Source: Sphingomonas lycopersici (GTDB taxonomy: Bacteria; Pseudomonadota; Alphaproteobacteria; Sphingomonadales; Sphingomonadaceae). Taken from it: a stretch of 64,000 bases of DNA. The stretch covers positions 232,445 through 296,444 of the forward strand of contig NZ_JANFAU010000006.1 of the NCBI RefSeq assembly GCF_026130605.1, read 5' to 3'. Position 1 is the first letter of the stretch. Each line of letters opens with the position of its first letter. Position numbers and translations under genes: made by a program. Under the pieces are notes generated by a model that was not told the DNA's origin, made no database searches, and saw nothing but the letters and a program-made list of their open reading frames with translations. Shown here piece by piece: positions 1-8,201 of this stretch.

Positions 1-1224
1 CAGACCGACATGGCGACGATCAGCCACAATCTGGCCAACGTCGCCACCAACGGCTTCAAGAAGTCGCGCACCGAATTCGCCGACGTCATCGCCAGCAACC
101 TCACCTCCTCGCCGACCTCGGCGGTCGGGTCGGGCGTCTTGGTCAAGGGCAACATCCAGCAGTTCAGCCAGGGCAATCTCGTCCAGTCGGCGAACGGGCT
201 CGACCTCGCGATCTCGGGCGACGGCTTCTTCGCGGTGAAGCCCAATCCCGATGCGGCGCAGGTCGATTACACCCGCAACGGCGCGTTCAGCGTCAACGCC
301 GACAACGAAGTGGTCGATTCGAACGGCGGCCGGCTGCAGGTCTATCCGGTCGACGGATCGGGCGCGGTGGTCGCGACCGGGATCGAATCGACCGTGTCGC
401 TCCGCCTCCCCGCGACCAGCGGCACCGCGGTGCCGACCACCGCGGTCAATTATTCGCTCAACCTGTCGTCGAGCGCGGGGCTGCCGAGCGGCGGCGCGTT
501 CAGCCGCTTCGATCCGTCGACCTATAACAATTCGACCTCGACCACCGTTTACGACACCAGCGGCAACCCGCTGACCATGACGACCTATTTCCGGCGCGAG
601 ACGACCCCGGACGCGGCCGGCAACACCAATTGGTCGGCCTATAGCTTCATCGGCGATCAGGCGGTGACGGTGGGCGGCGCGGATCACACCACGCTGACCT
701 TCAACAGCAGCGGCCAGCTCACCGCGGGCGGCAGCTCGACCTCCGATCCGGTCACCCCGTCGGGTTCGACCGGTGCGCAGACGATCACGCTCAGCTACGG
801 CAGCGCGACGACCCAGCTCGCCTCGCCGTTCAACGTCGCCACGCGCAGCCAGAACGGCGCCGCGATCGGGCAGCTTCAGGGGGTCACCGTCGACGCCAAG
901 GGGCTGGTCAAGGCGAGCTATTCGAACGGCGACGTGCAGAATCTCGGGATGGTCGCGATCGCCAATTTCAGCAATCCGGCGGGGTTGCGCCAGCTCGGGT
1001 CGGGCTATTGGGCGCAGACCGGGCTGTCGGGGGCGCCGGTCGCGGGGCAGGCCGGCAGCAACGGCGCCGGCTCGCTGATGAGCGGCACGCTCGAACAGTC
1101 GAACGTCGACATCACCGAGGAACTGGTCAACCTGATCGCCGCGCAGCGCAACTTCCAGGCCAATTCCAAGGCGCTCGATACCGACAATCAGATCTCGCAG
1201 ACGATCATCAACCTGCGTTCGTGA
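1..1224 (+). CDS. flgE: Flagellar hook protein FlgE, 5' end cut by the window
   Basis: Builds the flagellar hook, the flexible extracellular joint between rod and filament; exported by the flagellar type III apparatus. The frame is open from base 1, and the family motif SHNLANVATNGFK is already at visible residues 8-20, so roughly the first 15 residues and the true start lie outside the window; the ATG at base 10 is an internal Met. 407 residues are visible. The middle is rich in Ser, Thr, Gly and Asn as in hook surface domains, and the C-terminal export/assembly helix (ELVNLIAAQRNFQANSK) is intact. It leads into flgF 26 bases downstream and heads a run of same-strand rod, ring and hook genes. 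Confidence 0.95.
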   Translation, partial: QTDMATISHNLANVATNGFKKSRTEFADVIASNLTSSPTSAVGSGVLVKGNIQQFSQGNLVQSANGLDLAISGDGFFAVKPNPDAAQVDYTRNGAFSVNADNEVVDSNGGRLQVYPVDGSGAVVATGIESTVSLRLPATSGTAVPTTAVNYSLNLSSSAGLPSGGAFSRFDPSTYNNSTSTTVYDTSGNPLTMTTYFRRETTPDAAGNTNWSAYSFIGDQAVTVGGADHTTLTFNSSGQLTAGGSSTSDPVTPSGSTGAQTITLSYGSATTQLASPFNVATRSQNGAAIGQLQGVTVDAKGLVKASYSNGDVQNLGMVAIANFSNPAGLRQLGSGYWAQTGLSGAPVAGQAGSNGAGSLMSGTLEQSNVDITEELVNLIAAQRNFQANSKALDTDNQISQTIINLRS

Positions 1225-1250
1225 TCCAGCGAAACGCGGCGGAGGCGTAA

Positions 1251-2003
1251 ATGGACAAACTGGTCTATACGGCGGCGACGGGGCTGCGCGCGCACATGCA
1301 GGCGCAGGCGGCGATCGCCAACAATATAGCCAACGCCTCCACCACCGGCTTTCGCGCCGATCGCGTGGTGTTCGATCAGATCCAGCTCACCGGGGGCGGC
1401 GCGACGCTGATGGCGCGCGCGCCGACCACCTCGGAGATCACCGACGCCGATCGGCAGCAGGGCACGATGATGGCCACCGGGCGCCCGCTCGACGTCGCGG
1501 TCGATGGCCGCAACGACTGGATCGCGGTGCAGGCGCCCGACGGCGGCGAGGCCTATACGCGGCGCGGCGACTTTTCGGTCTCGCCGTCGGGCACCTTGCA
1601 GACCGGCGACGGCTTTCTCGTGATGGGCCAGTCCGGCCCGATCACGATCCCGCCCTATAGCGGGCTGTCGATCGGCTCGGACGGGTCGATCTCGATCATC
1701 CCGCAAGGCGATACCACGGGCAAGCCGCAGGTGATCGACAAGATCAAGCTCGTCTCGGACAATGGCGCCGACACCGTGAAGGGGCTGGACAATCTGCTCC
1801 ACGTCCGCGGCGGCGGGTCCCTGCCCGAGAACCTCGACGGCAAGGTGATCGCCGGGACGCTCGAGGGTTCGAACGTCAACATGACGCAGGCGCTGGTCGA
1901 CATGATCGAGAACCAGCGCAGCTACGAAGTGCAGGCCAGCCTGCTCAAGAATGCCAAGGATATGGACGAAGGCGCATCCTCGGTGATGCGGCTTCCTGCC
2001 TGA
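1251..2003 (+). CDS. flgF: Flagellar proximal rod protein FlgF
   Basis: Component of the proximal flagellar rod that spans the periplasm. 250 residues, the usual size. The rod/hook family N-terminal motif NNIANASTTGF is at residues 24-34 and the C-terminal helix MTQALVDMIENQRSYEVQ ends the protein, the two parts that pack together as the D0 domain. A GGAGG ribosome site lies 6 bases before the ATG. It sits between flgE and flgG, the normal order. FlgF and FlgG are paralogues; assignment to FlgF rests on length and on being the first of the two. Confidence 0.95.
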   Translation: MDKLVYTAATGLRAHMQAQAAIANNIANASTTGFRADRVVFDQIQLTGGGATLMARAPTTSEITDADRQQGTMMATGRPLDVAVDGRNDWIAVQAPDGGEAYTRRGDFSVSPSGTLQTGDGFLVMGQSGPITIPPYSGLSIGSDGSISIIPQGDTTGKPQVIDKIKLVSDNGADTVKGLDNLLHVRGGGSLPENLDGKVIAGTLEGSNVNMTQALVDMIENQRSYEVQASLLKNAKDMDEGASSVMRLPA

Positions 2004-2016
2004 GGGGGATTGAACG

Positions 2017-2805
2017 ATGACCACCGCCGCCATGCATATCGCGCGCACCGGGCTCGACGCCCAGGACATGCGCATGCGCGTGATCTCGAACAACCTGGCC
2101 AACGTCAACACCACCGCGTTCAAGCGCGATCGCGCCGCCTTCGCGACGTTGAGCTATCAGGTGGTGACCGCGCCGGGCGCGCAATCGACCCAGTCGACGC
2201 AATATGCCACGGGCTTGAACCTCGGCACCGGCGTGCGCGTCCAGGGCACCGCGCGGATCGATACCGCGGGGTCGCTCAACACCACCGGCAACGCGCTCGA
2301 TCTCGCGATCGATGGCGACGGTTATTTCCAGGTGCAGATGCCGTCGGGCGAGCTGGGCTATACCCGCGCGGGCAATTTCTCGCGCTCGCCCGAAGGCATG
2401 CTGATCACCAGCGACGGCTATCAGGTGATGCCGGGGATCACGATCCCGCAGGGTGCCACCTCGATCACGATCGGCACCGACGGCACCGTCTCCGCGACGC
2501 TGCCCGGCAAGACCGAGGCGCAGACCTTGGGCCAGTTGCAGGTCGCGAGCTTCCCCAATGCCGCCGGGCTGCAGAGCGCGGGCGACAATTATGTCATGGA
2601 AACCGCCGCTTCCGGCCCGGTCAACCTCGGCGTGCCGGGGCAGGACGGGCGCGGCTCGGTGCGGCAGGGGATGCTCGAAGCGTCCAACGTCAATGTCGTC
2701 GAGGAACTGGTCGACATGATCGAGACGCAGCGCGCCTATGAGGTCAATTCGAAGATGATCTCGGCGACCGACGACATGCTCAAATACGTCAACCAGAACA
2801 TCTGA
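2017..2805 (+). CDS. flgG: Flagellar distal rod protein FlgG
   Basis: Forms the distal rod, the drive shaft running through the P and L rings. 262 residues, the standard FlgG length. N-terminal motif ISNNLANVNTTAFKRDR at about residues 23-39, C-terminal D0 helix ELVDMIETQRAYEVNSKMI near residue 230. A purine-rich ribosome site (GAGGGGGA) precedes the ATG. The stop codon overlaps the flgH start in the arrangement TGATG, so translation of flgH is probably coupled to it. Confidence 0.96.
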   Translation: MTTAAMHIARTGLDAQDMRMRVISNNLANVNTTAFKRDRAAFATLSYQVVTAPGAQSTQSTQYATGLNLGTGVRVQGTARIDTAGSLNTTGNALDLAIDGDGYFQVQMPSGELGYTRAGNFSRSPEGMLITSDGYQVMPGITIPQGATSITIGTDGTVSATLPGKTEAQTLGQLQVASFPNAAGLQSAGDNYVMETAASGPVNLGVPGQDGRGSVRQGMLEASNVNVVEELVDMIETQRAYEVNSKMISATDDMLKYVNQNI

Positions 2806-3509
2806 TGCCGGGATCGATGATGGCCATGCGTATCTCCCTCTCCGTCGCGCTCGGCGCCGCGCTGATCGCCTCGCCGGCGGCCGCGGGGCTGTTCGGCAAG
2901 AAGAAGCCGGCGGAGGATTTCTCCGCGGTGCGGCTCGCCCCGGTGGCGCAGACCCCGGCCGCCGCGCCCGAGGCGAATGGCGCGATCTTCCAGGCGGCGA
3001 CCGGCTATGCCGCGCTCCACGAAGGCTGGCGCGCGCGCCGCGTGGGCGATCCGCTGACGATCGTGCTGGTCGAGCGCACCGCCGCCTCCAAATCGGCCTC
3101 GTCGAAGCTCGATTCGGGCGGCGGCTTCGGCATCACCCCGCCGAGCACCGGGCCGCTGTCGCTGTTCAGCCCGACCGACGCCTCGGCCAGCGGGACGCGC
3201 AACTTCAAGGGCACCGGCACCACCGATCAGGCCAATTCGCTGTCGGGCGAAATGTCGGTGACGGTGGCGCAGGTGTTCCCCAACGGCACGATGCTGGTGC
3301 AGGGGCAGAAGCGCGTCACGCTCAATCGCGGCGACGAATTCGTCCAGATCAAGGGGATCGTGCGCACCGCCGATGTCGATCTCGACAATCGCGTGCTGTC
3401 GACCCGCGTGGCCGACGCGCAGATCGCTTATACCGGCAAGGGCGATGTCGCCCGCGCCAGCCGCCAGGGCTGGCTGAGCCGCTTCTTCCAGGTGGTGAGC
3501 CCGTTCTGA
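2805..3509 (+). CDS. flgH: Flagellar L-ring protein FlgH, without a lipobox cysteine
   Basis: Outer-membrane ring around the distal rod. 234 residues. The first 27 residues form a secretory signal (hydrophobic stretch LSVALGAALIASPAAAG with an ASPAAA-type cleavage site). The FlgH core follows: GDPLTIVLVERTAASKSASS at about residue 80 and the C-terminal part GIVRTADVDLDNRVLSTRVA. Classical FlgH is a lipoprotein with an LxGC lipobox; this protein has no cysteine at all, so it should be cleaved by signal peptidase I and stay unlipidated. The first ATG overlaps the flgG stop; in-frame ATGs 15, 18 and 24 bases later are alternative starts and would leave the signal intact. Confidence 0.94.
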   Translation: MPGSMMAMRISLSVALGAALIASPAAAGLFGKKKPAEDFSAVRLAPVAQTPAAAPEANGAIFQAATGYAALHEGWRARRVGDPLTIVLVERTAASKSASSKLDSGGGFGITPPSTGPLSLFSPTDASASGTRNFKGTGTTDQANSLSGEMSVTVAQVFPNGTMLVQGQKRVTLNRGDEFVQIKGIVRTADVDLDNRVLSTRVADAQIAYTGKGDVARASRQGWLSRFFQVVSPF

Positions 3510-4666
3510 TGACCAGCATCGCGCTTCCTTTTCCGTCCGCCGGGCGGCCGCGCCGGGTGAACCGCGCGCGCTGGTGGCTGGCGCTGATCGCGATCCTCGT
3601 CGCGATCCTCGCGGGCCATCCGGCCGGCGCCGATCGGATCAAGGATCTCGGCACCTTCCAGGGCATCCGATCGAACCAGCTGACCGGTTACGGCATCGTC
3701 GTCGGGCTGCCCGGCACGGGCGACGACAATCTCGAATATACCATGCAGTCGGTGAAGGCGGTCGCCTCGCGTTTCGGGCTGCAGCTGCCGCCGAACGTCA
3801 GCCAGGGGCTCAAGAACGCCGCGGTGGTGATGGTGACCGCGGAATTGCCCGCCTTCGCCAAGCCCGGCCAGCGGATCGACATCACCGTCGCCTCGCTCGG
3901 CAAGGCCAAGTCGCTGCGCGGCGGCGCTTTGGTGCTCACCCCGTTGCTCGGTGCCGACGGCCAGATCTATGCGATGGCGCAGGGCAATCTTGCGGTCGGC
4001 GGGCTCGGCGCCGAGGGCCGGGACGGGTCGCAGATCGTCGTCAACGTCCCCTCCACCGGGCGCATCCCGGAGGGCGCGACGGTCGAACGCGCGGTCGCCA
4101 CCGGGTTCGATCAGACGCCGTATCTCACCTTCAACCTCGCGCGTGCCGATTTCACCACCGCGCAGAATGTCGCGGCGGCGATCAACAGCCGGCTGGGCGG
4201 GGGCAGCGCCGAGGCGAAGGATGCGGTGTCGATCGCGGTCAAGGCGCCGGTCGGCGCCGACGTGCGCGCGACGCTCATGTCGACGATCGAGAATCTCAGC
4301 GTGGTCACCGCCGAGCCGCCGGCAAAAGTAATTGTTAATGCCCGGACGGGAACGGTCGTTATTAATTCTGCGGTCCGGGTGGGTCCGGCCGCGGTGACGC
4401 ACGGCAAGCTGACCGTGCGCATCGACGAGAACCAGCGGGTCAGGCAGCCTGGTCCGTTCAGCCAGGGCCAGACCGCGCTCGAGCAGAAATCGAACGTGTC
4501 GGTCGATGAGGAGCGCCGCCCGATGTTCCTGCTCGCGCCGGGACCCAAGCTCGCCGACGTGGTGAAGGCGGTCAATGCGATCGGCGCCTCGCCGGCCGAT
4601 CTGGTCGCGATCCTCGAGGCGCTCAAGGAAGCGGGCGCGCTCAAGGCGGAGCTGATCGTGCTATGA
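3509..4666 (+). CDS. flgI: Flagellar P-ring protein FlgI
   Basis: Periplasmic ring protein that forms the bushing around the rod in the peptidoglycan layer. 385 residues. A long N-terminal signal (hydrophobic LALIAILVAILAG at about residues 24-36, cleavage near GHPAGA-D) precedes the FlgI hallmark DRIKDLGTFQGIRSNQLTGY. C-terminal conserved block includes KVIVNARTGTVVIN and DLVAILEALKEAGAL. It overlaps flgH as TGATG and flgJ as ATGA. Bases about 4322-4371, coding for the KVIVNARTGTVVIN block, use A/T-ending codons (GTA, ATT, GTT, AAT) quite unlike the rest of the operon. Confidence 0.96.
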   Translation: MTSIALPFPSAGRPRRVNRARWWLALIAILVAILAGHPAGADRIKDLGTFQGIRSNQLTGYGIVVGLPGTGDDNLEYTMQSVKAVASRFGLQLPPNVSQGLKNAAVVMVTAELPAFAKPGQRIDITVASLGKAKSLRGGALVLTPLLGADGQIYAMAQGNLAVGGLGAEGRDGSQIVVNVPSTGRIPEGATVERAVATGFDQTPYLTFNLARADFTTAQNVAAAINSRLGGGSAEAKDAVSIAVKAPVGADVRATLMSTIENLSVVTAEPPAKVIVNARTGTVVINSAVRVGPAAVTHGKLTVRIDENQRVRQPGPFSQGQTALEQKSNVSVDEERRPMFLLAPGPKLADVVKAVNAIGASPADLVAILEALKEAGALKAELIVL

Positions 4667-5004
4667 CCGCGGATGTCGCCGGCAGCGTCGCCAAGATGCA
4701 GATCACGGGCGCGACCGGGCTCGATACCGGGTTGTCGCGCGCCGCGTCGAAGGAGAATCTGGCCAAGGCGGGCAAGCAGTTCGAAACGGTGTTCACCGGC
4801 ATGATGCTCAAGTCGATGCGCCAGGCGAAGCTCGCCGACCCGCTGTTCGACAGTAAGGCGCTCGACACCTTCCGCGACATGCAGGACCAGAAATTCGTTC
4901 AGGCGATGGCCGATCACGCGCCGCTCGGGATCGGCAGGGCGATGACCGATTTCCTCGCTAGGTCGCAACCAGCCCTTAACACCGAGCCGGCTAAGTCGGA
5001 CTGA
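4663..5004 (+). CDS. flgJ: Rod-binding protein, FlgJ N-terminal domain only
   Basis: Rod-assembly cap/chaperone domain of FlgJ. 113 residues, about a third of enterobacterial FlgJ: it keeps the rod-binding segment (KQFETVFTGMMLKSMRQAK at about residues 38-56, then LFDSKALDTFRDMQDQKF) and has no muramidase domain. A separate enzyme must therefore open peptidoglycan for rod passage; single-domain FlgJ is usual in alphaproteobacteria. The start overlaps the flgI stop (ATGA) and the stop overlaps the flgK start (TGATG). Confidence 0.9.
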   Translation: MTADVAGSVAKMQITGATGLDTGLSRAASKENLAKAGKQFETVFTGMMLKSMRQAKLADPLFDSKALDTFRDMQDQKFVQAMADHAPLGIGRAMTDFLARSQPALNTEPAKSD

Positions 5005-6350
5005 TGGCGGACCTGCTTTCCATCGGCGCTTCGGGCGTCAAGACCTATCAGACGGCGCTGGCGACGGTTTCGGAGAATATCGCCAACGTCGGCAACGGCG
5101 CTTATGCGCGCCGCTCGACCAATGTGACCGAGCTGGCGCCGGTGCAGGGGGTGCTCAGCGCCGCGGCGGCGATGACCGGCTATGGCTCGATCGCCACCGG
5201 GATCAACCGCGCGTCGGACATGTTCAAATCCGCCGCGGTGCGCGATTCGGGCGCCGATCTCGCGCGGACCCAGGCGGGGACGGTGTGGCTCAACAGCATC
5301 CAGTCCGCGCTGACCGGCAGCGATCTTTCGACCAGCCTGACCAATTTCTTCAATGCGGCGCAAAGCGTCGCCGCCGATCCCGCCTCGCCGACGCCGCGCG
5401 CGGCGATGCTCGAAAGCGCCACCACCGTCGCCAACGCCTTTACCGCGACCGGCAATGCGCTGGCGCAGGTGACCGCCGACATGGACGCGAGCGCCGATCA
5501 GGCGACCGCCAGCCTGACCTCGCTTTCGGCGGCGCTGGCCAAGGTCAATGACGGGCTGAGCCGCTCGGCGCCGAATACCGCGCAGGCGGCGAGCCTCGCC
5601 GACCAGCGCGATTCGCTGCTCGATCAGATGAGCGCGATCGTCGACGTCCATGTCACGCTCGACGCCGCCGGCCGCGCGACGGTCACCGCGGGGGGCAGCA
5701 ACGGGCCGACGCTGGTTTCGGGCAATGACGCCGCGTCGGTCACCTATGTCCGCAACGGATCGGGCGCGGTGTCGTTCGCGGTGCAGATGGGCGGCAATTA
5801 TTCGGTGCTGACGCCGAACGGCGGCGCGCTCGGCGGGATCGCCGACGGCGCGCAGCGCATCGCCGACACGCGTGACCAGCTCAACACGCTGGCGACCAAT
5901 TTCGTCAACGGCGTCAACAGCGTCCAGGCGCAGGGCCGCGATCTCAACAACAATGCCGGCCAGCCGCTGTTCAGCGTCGGCGCCGCGCCGACCGACGTGT
6001 CGCTGACGCTCGCCGATCCCAGCGGGATCGCCGCCGCAGCGGTCGGCGGGGGGACGCGCGACAACAGCAATATCCTCGCGCTCGGCACGCTGCGCACCAG
6101 CGGCGGGTTCGAAACCAAGGTGACGACGCTCGTCGCCGCCAATGCCGCCGCGCTGCAGAACCGCAATGCCGTCGCCGCGGCGCAGAGCGCAATCCACGAC
6201 GGCGCGGTCAGCGCGCGCGATGCCGTATCGGGGGTCGATCTCGATACCGAAGCGGTCGATCTGATGCGCTTCCAGCAGGCCTATTCCGCCTCGAGCCGCG
6301 TCATTCAGGCGGCGCGGGACACCTTTCAGTCGATCCTGGAAATCCGCTGA
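5004..6350 (+). CDS. flgK: Flagellar hook-associated protein 1, FlgK
   Basis: First of the two hook-filament junction proteins, secreted through the growing hook. 448 residues. N-terminal D0 motif TVSENIANVGNGAYARRSTN at about residues 22-41; C-terminal D0 helix DLMRFQQAYSASSRVIQAA near the end, as in FlgK. The central region is low-complexity Ala/Ser/Thr/Asn typical of axial proteins. Shorter than enterobacterial FlgK (about 550), mainly through a smaller central domain. Translationally coupled on both sides by TGATG overlaps. Confidence 0.93.
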   Translation: MADLLSIGASGVKTYQTALATVSENIANVGNGAYARRSTNVTELAPVQGVLSAAAAMTGYGSIATGINRASDMFKSAAVRDSGADLARTQAGTVWLNSIQSALTGSDLSTSLTNFFNAAQSVAADPASPTPRAAMLESATTVANAFTATGNALAQVTADMDASADQATASLTSLSAALAKVNDGLSRSAPNTAQAASLADQRDSLLDQMSAIVDVHVTLDAAGRATVTAGGSNGPTLVSGNDAASVTYVRNGSGAVSFAVQMGGNYSVLTPNGGALGGIADGAQRIADTRDQLNTLATNFVNGVNSVQAQGRDLNNNAGQPLFSVGAAPTDVSLTLADPSGIAAAAVGGGTRDNSNILALGTLRTSGGFETKVTTLVAANAAALQNRNAVAAAQSAIHDGAVSARDAVSGVDLDTEAVDLMRFQQAYSASSRVIQAARDTFQSILEIR

Positions 6351-7240
6351 TGACGATCGCTCCTTCCACCAGCCTGTTCTATGATCGCGCGTCGTCGACG
6401 ATGCGCTCGCTCAGCGCGCAGGCCGACCGGCTCAACCAGCAGATCACCGCGCAGTCGAACATCCTCGCGCCGTCCGACGATAGCGTGGCATGGCAGCGGC
6501 TGCAGGGCCTGTCGCAGGCGGACGCCAATGGCGCGGCCTATGCCGCCAATGTCACGGTCGCCAAAACCGTGCTGCAACAGGCGGACGGCGCGCTCGGCAC
6601 GATCGGCGACCAGCTCCAGCAGGTGAAGACCCTCGTCGTCCAGGCGCGCAACGGCACCTTGCCCGCCAGCGGCAAGGTGGCGATCGCCAACCAGCTCGGC
6701 GACATATTGTCGCAGATCGTCTCCACCGCCAATGTGGCCGACACGCGCGGCGGCCCGCTGTTCGGCGGCAATAGCGGCGGGCAGGCGGTAACGCAGAATG
6801 CCGACGGCTCGCTCAGCTTCACCACCGGCGAGGGCGCGTCGATCCCGATCGGCGACGGCCAGTCGGTCCAGCCAAGCAGCAATGCCGCGGGCTTCCTCAA
6901 GACCGGCACCAGCGATCTGGGCAGCGCGATCACCGCGATCATGGCCGCGCTCAACGCGGGGACGGATATTCCCGCCGCGGCGGCGGATACGGTGCAGCAG
7001 GTATCGGATCAGGTGGCGACGGCGCAGGCGTCGATCGGCGCGCGCGCCGCACGGGTCGATATCGTCTCCAACCAGCTGACCGACGCCAAGGCCGATCGCT
7101 CGGCGACGCGCGACCAGGTCGACGGCTTCGATTATGCGACCGCGATCACCCAGCTGCAGAAAACCATGACCTCGCTGCAGGCGACCCAGGCGAGCTTCTC
7201 CAAGCTCTCCAGCCTGTCGCTGTTCGATTATCTGCGATGA
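6350..7240 (+). CDS. flgL: Flagellar hook-associated protein 3, FlgL (flagellin-like)
   Basis: Second hook-filament junction protein, homologous to flagellin. 296 residues. N-terminal flagellin-type coiled region with LNQQITAQSNILAPSDDSVA at about residues 26-45 and C-terminal coiled region FDYATAITQLQKTMTSLQAT near residue 260. Last gene of the overlapping rod/hook series, starting in a TGATG overlap with flgK. The TGA is followed by a roughly 100-base gap before motA, so it probably closes this transcriptional unit. Confidence 0.92.
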   Translation: MTIAPSTSLFYDRASSTMRSLSAQADRLNQQITAQSNILAPSDDSVAWQRLQGLSQADANGAAYAANVTVAKTVLQQADGALGTIGDQLQQVKTLVVQARNGTLPASGKVAIANQLGDILSQIVSTANVADTRGGPLFGGNSGGQAVTQNADGSLSFTTGEGASIPIGDGQSVQPSSNAAGFLKTGTSDLGSAITAIMAALNAGTDIPAAAADTVQQVSDQVATAQASIGARAARVDIVSNQLTDAKADRSATRDQVDGFDYATAITQLQKTMTSLQATQASFSKLSSLSLFDYLR

Positions 7241-7256
7241 GCCGCGGGTGAAGGGG

Positions 7257-7295
7257 CGTGGTTAACCAGATGGCGACGAACGCGCGCTAACCACG
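7257..7295 (+). promoter_or_regulatory. Inverted repeat with two CtrA-half-site-like TTAACCA elements upstream of motA
   Basis: CGTGGTTA (7257-7264) and TAACCACG (7288-7295) form a perfect 8-bp inverted repeat with a 23-base spacer. Read on the plus strand the same region carries TTAACCAG (7262) and CTAACCAC (7287), which resemble the CtrA half-site TTAACCAT. It lies in the only sizeable gap of the flagellar block, about 45 bases before the motA start. It could instead be a weak terminator for flgL. Confidence 0.35.
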
Positions 7296-7337
7296 AATGT
7301 CATGAGGATCAGTTTCGTTTCCCGGGGGGTATGCTGA

Positions 7338-8201
7338 ATGTTTCCGGCCATCGGCCTCGTCGTCCTCGTCGTCATGGTGTTCGGCGGCTTCGCCTTCACC
7401 GGCGGCGCGCTTGGGCCGGTATTCGAGGCGATTCCGCACGAGCTCATCATCATCGGCGGCGCCGCCGCTGGTGCGTTGGTCATCGGCAATTCCAGCAAGG
7501 AATTGAAGGCGATGGGCACCGGGCTCGGCAAGGTGTTCAAGGGCCCGAAATATAAGAAGCAGGATTATCTCGACGTCATCTTCCTCGTCTCGAAGCTGAT
7601 GAAGATGCTCAGGATGGAAGGGCCGATCGCGCTCGAGCCGCATGTCGAGGATCCCAAATCCTCCGCGATCTTCGCCGAATATCCGCGGCTGCTCGCCGAT
7701 GCCACGCTCGTCAACCTGATCGCCGATACGCTGCGGCTGGTCGTCGTCTCCTCGGGCACGCTCGACGTGCATGCGGTGGAAGACGTGATGGACAATGCGA
7801 TCAAGACCCACCACCACGAGGTCGAAGGGCCGCAGCACACGCTGACCAGCCTCGCCGACGCCTTGCCCGCGCTCGGCATCGTCGCGGCGGTGCTCGGCAT
7901 CGTCAAGACGATGGGGTCGATCGACAAGCCGCCGTCGATCCTCGGCGCGATGATCGGCTCGGCGCTGGTCGGCACCTTCATGGGTGTGCTGCTCGCTTAT
8001 GGCATCGTCAGCCCGCTCGCCAACCGGCTGAAGCAGGTGATCGAGGCCGATGCGGCGATCTATCATGTGGTGAAGCAGATCATCATCGCCTCGCTCCACG
8101 GCCATCCGCAGCCTCTGGTGATCGAGGCGGCGCGCTCGGGCATCGCGCACAAGAACCAGCCCGGCTTCGCCGAGGTGTTCGACGGTCTGAGGGGCCGGTA
8201 A
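7338..8201 (+). CDS. motA: Flagellar motor stator protein MotA
   Basis: Inner-membrane proton channel subunit that drives flagellar rotation with MotB. 287 residues. Four membrane segments: two near the N terminus (about residues 2-20 and 33-50) and two at about 160-220, separated by the large cytoplasmic loop. The channel prolines are visible in ALPALGIVAAVLG and GIVSPLANRL, and the loop holds charged residues expected to contact FliG. Its start is preceded by GGGGGG/GTATGCTGA; an in-frame alternative start was not found. The stop abuts motB directly. Confidence 0.95.
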   Translation: MFPAIGLVVLVVMVFGGFAFTGGALGPVFEAIPHELIIIGGAAAGALVIGNSSKELKAMGTGLGKVFKGPKYKKQDYLDVIFLVSKLMKMLRMEGPIALEPHVEDPKSSAIFAEYPRLLADATLVNLIADTLRLVVVSSGTLDVHAVEDVMDNAIKTHHHEVEGPQHTLTSLADALPALGIVAAVLGIVKTMGSIDKPPSILGAMIGSALVGTFMGVLLAYGIVSPLANRLKQVIEADAAIYHVVKQIIIASLHGHPQPLVIEAARSGIAHKNQPGFAEVFDGLRGR

